Assembly (NCBI GenBank): GCA_903939665.1
Contig: CAJAHZ010000313.1
Location: 1-10,968 of the forward strand
Reading direction: 5' to 3'
From: an uncultured Pseudomonadota bacterium
GTDB taxonomy: Bacteria > Pseudomonadota > Gammaproteobacteria > Burkholderiales > Rhodocyclaceae
DNA length: 10,968 nucleotides
Shown here: positions 6,528-10,968 of the stretch, in pieces
Position numbering within the stretch: the stretch's first letter is position 1
Layout: each line of letters opens with the position of its first letter
Notes under the pieces: model-generated
Database searches by the model: none
Told to the model about the DNA's origin: nothing
Seen by the model: the letters and a program-made list of their open reading frames with translations, nothing else
Made by a program: the position numbers and the translations under genes

Positions 6528-6553
6528 GGAAAGGCGCTCTTCAGCGTCTTTTC
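6528..6553 (+). terminator. Probable intrinsic terminator after yajQ
   Basis: AAAGGCGCT (6530-6538) pairs with AGCGTCTTT (6543-6551) around a CTTC loop, with one G-U wobble. The stem can be extended by a second wobble pair (6529/6552) and a G-C pair (6528/6553). A short T-rich tract (TCTTTTC, 6547-6553) follows. It sits 19 bases after the yajQ stop. The remaining 6554-6631 stretch holds no convincing promoter or gene. Confidence 0.6.
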
Positions 6554-6631
6554 ATGGCAGCCGTCAGGCCGTGCGCTCCCCTGAATGATTTGCGAGCGAC
6601 CTGAATTAGCCATTCCCGCATTCCGGAAAAT

Positions 6632-9600
6632 ATGCCAGCAACCATCGAGTCTCCTGTTTCAGGCATTACCCTTGAAGACATCCAGCAATGGTTTGACGCG
6701 CATCTGATCGACGAGGCGCAGCGGCTGCTGCCGCTGGTGCGCGATCTTGACATCGATGCCGATCGGATCAGTGCGACTGTTTCCGATTCCGAGCGCAAAC
6801 CCCATGTCTCGACATTTCGGTTTTCCGTTCCGGTTCGAGGCCAGCGGGCGCTTTACAACACCTGCACTTGCCGTCAGGGTGGGCATTGTGTGCATGTGGT
6901 CGCGATGTTGCTGAAAGTGATTGAAGAGCGTGATCAGAAGGATCACATTCGCCCCGGCGTGCTCTCCTGGGTCGAGGAGTTGCGTCGGGTTGCCGCGGCA
7001 GTAACCAAGAAAAAGACCAAGCCGTCAGTGCACCGGCATCAGCTGTTTTATATGCTGGACTGGACATCGGATGCCCGGGGTTTTGGCGTGACCGTGCATA
7101 AGGGTCGCGATCCGGATAGCGCCGAGGAATGGTGGAGTATCGATCGGGCGCTGATCAAGCCGCCGCAGTTCGTTAATGAAGAGGATCTCGGTATCTTGCG
7201 TCTGTTGTGGGCCGAGCGAACCTTCGAAACCGGCTTGCGCGCTTTTGGCCTGGGGCCGAAACATGGTAACGAAGTGCTGCTGCGTATGGCGCAGAGCGGT
7301 CGCTTGTGTCCGCTCAATGATCCGGCGCCGCTGCATCTTGCCGAAGCGCGTCCGGCCAGTGTCGTCTGGCAGGTTGATGCCAACGGACAGCAGATCCCGC
7401 TCCTGAAGCCAGAGCCGCCCGTCGATCTGGTCATTCCACTGTTGTCGCCCTGGTACGTTGATCTCGATGAGGGGCTGATCGGTCCGCTTGAGTTGGTCGG
7501 CAATCCGGCGGTGATTGCGCGCTTGTTCTCGCTGCCACCGCTCTCGGCCAAGGAGGCATCGCTGGTCGCCGAAGCGCTGACCGAACTGGCGCCCGAGCTT
7601 CCTACGCCAACCGAAGATGCCAGCGCCAGATTGCGCACCATCGAGGCGGCGCCTGTGCCGGTTCTCGGCTTGCGGACTTTGCTTACGCACGGCAACCGGC
7701 ACTGGCGAGACTACGATGCCAACTATGCGGGCGGCCCCTTCGATCTCGCCTTGCCGATTTTTCGTTACGCCGACGCTGAAATCCGACCGGATGACGCGCG
7801 CGAGTTTTCTCTTTTGCCGGGTGGTGAAACCGTCCGTGTCCTGCGTGATGGCGCCCGCGAGAAGGTGCTGATGGATCAGTTGGCCAACGCTGGCTTGCAA
7901 AAGGTGCCGGCCTACGCGCTGCACACCTTTGGCCCACCGCCCGATGGTGCCTACGGCTTGTCTTGTGAATCCGACTGGCCAAATTTCATGCGGGACTCGT
8001 TGCCGCTGTTGCGCGATGCCGGCTGGCAGGTCGAGTTTTCCGGCGACTTCAGCCACCATGTGCTTGAGGTCGAAGCCTGGGAAGCCGATTTGGTCGAGTC
8101 GGAAAATGGCTGGTTCGATCTCGATATGGGGATCATCGTCGAGGGCGCGCGCCTGCCGCTGGCGCCGCTTCTTGCCGGTCTTTTCCGGCGCGACACGCGC
8201 TGGCTTGACGCCGCTGTGCTTGATCGCATCGCCGATGCTGAACTGATCGAGCTCAGAACGCCCGCCAATCAGAGAATTCGCGTACCTGCCGGACGTTTGA
8301 AGCCGCTTGCGGCGACCCTGATCGATCTGTTTGATGGTTTTGTCGGCGGCGATACCCTGCGCCTCTCGCGCTTCGATGCGCCGCGGCTGGCGGATTTGAC
8401 CGACACCAGTCGCTGGCAATTCAAGGGGCAGCGCGACGTCCTGGCGTTGGCCGACCAGTTGAAAGCGGCGCAGGGCATTAGCCACATCGATCCGCCTCTT
8501 GGCCTCGGGTTGGAGTTGCGGCCTTACCAGAAAGAAGGTCTGGCCTGGCTGCAGTTCCTGCGCGAGCAAAAGCTGTCTGGCATTCTTGCCGACGACATGG
8601 GTCTGGGCAAGACGGCGCAAACGCTGGCTCACCTGTTGCTCGAAAAGGAGGCCGGGCGACTCGATCGGCCGGCGCTCATCGTTCTGCCCACTTCGCTGAT
8701 TTTCAACTGGAAGAATGAGACGGCGCGCTTTGCCCCCGGCCTGTCCGTTCTTTCCCTGCACGGCCCCGAGCGCAAGAGCCGCTTTGCCGAAATCACGCAG
8801 CATGATGTCGTGCTGACCACCTACCCGCTGCTCTGGCGCGATGCCGAGGAGCTGACCAAACACAGCTACCACCTGCTCATCCTCGATGAAGCGCAAACCG
8901 TCAAAAATGCGCGCAGCCAAGGGGCTGAAGCGGTGCGCAAGATCGATGCGCGGCACCGTCTGTGCCTGACCGGCACACCGCTGGAAAATCACCTTGGCGA
9001 GTTGTGGAGCCAATTCGATTTTCTATTGCCCGGTTTTCTCGGCGACAGCAATACGTTCACCAAATACTGGCGTACGCCGATCGAAAAGCAGGGTGACTCG
9101 CTGCGCCGCAATCTGCTCGCCCGGCGCATTCGCCCCTTCATCCTGCGCCGCAAGAAAGAGGAAGTGGCACGCGAACTGCCGCCCAAAACGATTATTGTGC
9201 GCACGGTTGAGCTTGAGGGCGGTCAGCGGGATCTCTACGAAACAGTGCGTGCGGCGATGGATGAAAAGGTTCGCGAAGAAATTGCCAGCAAGGGATTCAG
9301 TCGCAGCCAGATCGTTATTCTCGATGCGCTGCTGAAACTGCGGCAGGTCTGTTGCGATCCGCGTCTGGTCAAGGCGGCATCCGCCCAGAAGGTCAAGCAG
9401 CGCGCCAAACTCGATCTCCTGATGACCATGCTGCCGGAGCAGGTGGAAGAGGGGCGGCGCATCCTCCTTTTCTCGCAATTCACCAGCATGCTGGCATTGA
9501 TCGAAAAGGAGCTGAAGGATGTCGGTCTCGATTACGTCATTCTTACCGGCGATACCACCGATCGTGAAACCCCGGTCCGTCGCTTCCAGGCCGGTGAAGT

Positions 9601-9916
9601 CCCCATCTTTCTGATCAGCCTCAAAGCCGGCGGTGTCGGCCTGAATCTTACTGCGGCCGATACCGTGATCCATTACGACCCATGGTGGAATCCGGCGGTC
9701 GAAAATCAGGCCACCGACCGTGCGCACCGACTCGGGCAGGATAAACCGGTGTTCGTCTATAAGCTGATCGTCGCCGGGAGTATCGAGGAAAAGATTCTGG
9801 CGTTACAGGAGCGCAAGGCAGAACTGGCGGCCGGTATTCTTTCCGAGGATCGTGGTGTCGAGGTCAAGTTCGGCAGCGACGATATCGCGGCACTGTTTGC
9901 CCCGTTGCCGGTCTAG
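6632..9916 (+). CDS. SNF2-family DEAD/DEAH-like ATPase with N-terminal SWIM zinc finger
   Basis: A 1094-residue superfamily 2 ATPase. A SWIM zinc finger (CxCx5CxH: C78, C80, C86, H88) is near the N-terminus, in an N-terminal helical domain. Residues about 100-620 show no motif I recognise. The SNF2 core then follows: LRPYQKEGLAWL (630), Walker A MGLGKT (656-661), Walker B DEAQ (752-755), LTGTPLEN (779-786), LLFSQF (945-950), GGVGLNL (1000-1006) and the arginine-finger motif QATDRAHRLGQ (1026-1036). All ATPase motifs are intact. Relatives use ATP to translocate along double-stranded DNA and remodel bound proteins; bacterial RapA recycles RNA polymerase. The exact role here is unknown, and no methylase or nuclease partner that would suggest a defence system is adjacent. 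The start at 6632 has only a weak GGA ahead of it. The stop overlaps the convergent gene's stop. Confidence 0.93.
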   Translation: MPATIESPVSGITLEDIQQWFDAHLIDEAQRLLPLVRDLDIDADRISATVSDSERKPHVSTFRFSVPVRGQRALYNTCTCRQGGHCVHVVAMLLKVIEERDQKDHIRPGVLSWVEELRRVAAAVTKKKTKPSVHRHQLFYMLDWTSDARGFGVTVHKGRDPDSAEEWWSIDRALIKPPQFVNEEDLGILRLLWAERTFETGLRAFGLGPKHGNEVLLRMAQSGRLCPLNDPAPLHLAEARPASVVWQVDANGQQIPLLKPEPPVDLVIPLLSPWYVDLDEGLIGPLELVGNPAVIARLFSLPPLSAKEASLVAEALTELAPELPTPTEDASARLRTIEAAPVPVLGLRTLLTHGNRHWRDYDANYAGGPFDLALPIFRYADAEIRPDDAREFSLLPGGETVRVLRDGAREKVLMDQLANAGLQKVPAYALHTFGPPPDGAYGLSCESDWPNFMRDSLPLLRDAGWQVEFSGDFSHHVLEVEAWEADLVESENGWFDLDMGIIVEGARLPLAPLLAGLFRRDTRWLDAAVLDRIADAELIELRTPANQRIRVPAGRLKPLAATLIDLFDGFVGGDTLRLSRFDAPRLADLTDTSRWQFKGQRDVLALADQLKAAQGISHIDPPLGLGLELRPYQKEGLAWLQFLREQKLSGILADDMGLGKTAQTLAHLLLEKEAGRLDRPALIVLPTSLIFNWKNETARFAPGLSVLSLHGPERKSRFAEITQHDVVLTTYPLLWRDAEELTKHSYHLLILDEAQTVKNARSQGAEAVRKIDARHRLCLTGTPLENHLGELWSQFDFLLPGFLGDSNTFTKYWRTPIEKQGDSLRRNLLARRIRPFILRRKKEEVARELPPKTIIVRTVELEGGQRDLYETVRAAMDEKVREEIASKGFSRSQIVILDALLKLRQVCCDPRLVKAASAQKVKQRAKLDLLMTMLPEQVEEGRRILLFSQFTSMLALIEKELKDVGLDYVILTGDTTDRETPVRRFQAGEVPIFLISLKAGGVGLNLTAADTVIHYDPWWNPAVENQATDRAHRLGQDKPVFVYKLIVAGSIEEKILALQERKAELAAGILSEDRGVEVKFGSDDIAALFAPLPV

Positions 9917-10647
9917 CGCAAACCGGCGATCCACGCCGAGTAGAGCTGATCGGCCAGTTGGCGCATGGCAAACAGGCGGGTTGCCGTTTCATTCTGCATC
10001 TGCTCGGGCGTCTGGATCGAACTGGGCAGCGGGTTGGGCAAAACGCGCAGCCCGGCTACTTCTTCCGGCCAGCTCTTGCACCACCGGTTGATCATTTCCG
10101 GCGTCATCTCGACGTGGCATTGCATGGCGAGGTGCGGGCCCAGCGCAAACGCCTGGTTGGCGCAGTAATCATTGGTGAGGATGCGTGTCGCGCCGGGCGG
10201 GACGCTGAATGTTTCGCCGTGCCACTGGAAGACGGTAATTTCATCGCTCGACCTGCGCGAGTCCTTTCCGAGCCAGTGCCGTGCAATTTCATTATCTTCA
10301 GCACGTGCAAAGCCCCAACCGATCTCCTTCACCGGATTGCGCATGACGCTGCCGCCGAGCGCCTTGCTCATCAACTGCCCGCCAAGGCAGTGGCCGATCA
10401 CCGGGATGTCTTTGGCAACGGCGTCACGGATCAGCGCACATTCCTCGGCAATCCACGGCAGCGGGTCGTTGACGCTCATTGGGCCGCCCATGAAGCAGAG
10501 GCCGGAGAAAGCGTCGGCGCTCAACGGCACTGGATCATCGCGATCGACCGAGATCAGACGGAATGGAATCGAGTGCGCTTCGAGGAATGTGGCAAAATAG
10601 GCTGCTCCCTCAACGGCGGTATGGCGAAAAATGGCAACGGGCTTCAT
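9913..10647 (-). CDS. Class I glutamine amidotransferase-like protein
   Basis: A 244-residue cytoplasmic protein of the GATase class I fold, as in the stand-alone GMP synthase-like amidotransferases. The oxyanion region FMGGPMSVND is at residues 52-61. The nucleophile elbow GHCLGGQL has catalytic C87, and CHVEMTPE gives H178 and E180, so the catalytic triad is complete. WHGETF (142-147) is also typical. No synthetase domain is fused. The substrate is therefore unknown: it could release ammonia from glutamine for an unseen partner or hydrolyse another gamma-glutamyl compound. I chose 10647 because the reading frame upstream has no family character and the protein begins MKPVAIFRH, as relatives do. 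No clear ribosome-binding site precedes it. Its start overlaps that of the divergent gene, and its stop overlaps the SNF2 gene's stop. Confidence 0.9.
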   Translation of the reverse strand: MKPVAIFRHTAVEGAAYFATFLEAHSIPFRLISVDRDDPVPLSADAFSGLCFMGGPMSVNDPLPWIAEECALIRDAVAKDIPVIGHCLGGQLMSKALGGSVMRNPVKEIGWGFARAEDNEIARHWLGKDSRRSSDEITVFQWHGETFSVPPGATRILTNDYCANQAFALGPHLAMQCHVEMTPEMINRWCKSWPEEVAGLRVLPNPLPSSIQTPEQMQNETATRLFAMRQLADQLYSAWIAGLR

Positions 10648-10968
10648 GATGGACCGATGGCTTTCAGAAAGATGCGATTTTACGCGCGCGGCGATTCTCT
10701 GCCTATGCGCGCTGTTTAGCGCCTCGCTGCACGCCACCGATGTGGGTCTGGCTGGTTTGTTTCCGGGCAAGGCGCTGCTCACCATCAATGGCGGTTCGGC
10801 GCGTACGGTAGCCGTAGGCGTTGCGACCGATGAAGGCGTCAAGGTGCTGGCGATTGAAGGCGAGACGGCGACCGTCGAGATTGATGGAAAGAAGCGCCTT
10901 TTGCGCGTCGGCCAGAACGTTGCCGTACAGTCTTCGGGGAGGGGGCCGGCCACCGCCGTGCTGACCGC
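10646..10968 (+). CDS. Exported protein, N-terminal part; probable retropepsin-like aspartic protease
   Basis: An open frame that runs off the right edge, with 107 complete codons visible. It begins with two ATGs in a row (10646 and 10649); an in-frame ATG at 10631 is a third option. The first 30 residues look like a Sec signal peptide: a charged MMDRWLSERCDFTR, then hydrophobic AAILCLCALFSASLHA with probable cleavage before TDVG. The mature part reads GLFPGKALLTINGG, VAVGVATDEGVKVLAIEG, ATVEIDGKKRLLRVGQNV, an all-beta repeat-like domain. From memory this resembles the N-terminus of periplasmic clan AA aspartic proteases of betaproteobacteria (TIGR02281). The catalytic DTG motif would lie beyond the window, so protease activity is an inference. 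The gene is divergent from the amidotransferase gene with overlapping starts, and its ribosome-binding site is weak. Confidence 0.68.
   Translation, partial: MMDRWLSERCDFTRAAILCLCALFSASLHATDVGLAGLFPGKALLTINGGSARTVAVGVATDEGVKVLAIEGETATVEIDGKKRLLRVGQNVAVQSSGRGPATAVLT

Noticed and set aside
7025..9013. A 662-codon minus-strand open frame inside the SNF2 gene
   Set aside because: Same reason: it is a shadow of the SNF2 frame, rich in Gln/Arg, with no recognisable motif.
6632..10647. SNF2 helicase plus amidotransferase as a phage-defence island
   Set aside because: SNF2 proteins occur in defence systems, but no nuclease, methylase, phospholipase-D-like or other effector is adjacent, and the surroundings are core housekeeping genes.
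9958..10719. A 253-codon plus-strand frame opposite the amidotransferase gene
   Set aside because: It is antisense to a gene with a complete catalytic triad and its translation has no recognisable family features.

Overview
This window looks like ordinary chromosomal core from a betaproteobacterium, most likely of the Rhodocyclales (Dechloromonas/Azoarcus/Azospira-like). That placement is inferred from the G+C-rich coding sequence, the family content (DUF3579 beside rpsT, DUF2788 after argG) and the arginine gene arrangement. It could not be confirmed by a database search. I see no insertion sequence, integrase, CRISPR array, tRNA, rRNA or prophage gene, and no stretch of more than about 250 bases without a gene.

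Left part (1-1136). The 3' end of rpsT (ribosomal protein S20) enters from the left edge and stops at a very strong symmetric hairpin that can terminate transcription from both sides. Facing it on the minus strand is a small DUF3579 gene. After a 245-base gap comes an 81-codon plus-strand gene of unknown function. It is convergent with a minus-strand gene for a ParA/MinD-type ATPase that has no ParB partner in view.

Centre (2105-6510). Six plus-strand genes with gaps of 2 to 18 bases form a probable operon: argD, argF, argG, a two-helix membrane protein (DUF2788), ppnP (nucleoside phosphorylase) and a yajQ-family nucleotide/c-di-GMP-binding protein. argD, argF and argG cover the last part of arginine synthesis except for argininosuccinate lyase and the deacylation step: N-acetylornithine formation, ornithine to citrulline, and citrulline to argininosuccinate. 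A hairpin with a short T-tract follows yajQ and probably ends the unit. A second GC-rich hairpin lies in the short leader of argD.

Right part (6632-10968). A 1094-residue SNF2-family ATPase with an N-terminal SWIM zinc finger is followed by a convergent class I glutamine amidotransferase-like gene. Their stop codons share one CTAG. The amidotransferase starts head-to-head, with overlapping start codons, against a gene that runs off the right edge and encodes an exported protein resembling the N-terminus of betaproteobacterial retropepsin-like proteases.

I found no convincing new multi-gene system. The most open questions are the orphan ParA next to the 81-residue unknown, the large unassigned middle of the SNF2 protein, the argD leader hairpin, and the tightly overlapping gene boundaries on the right.
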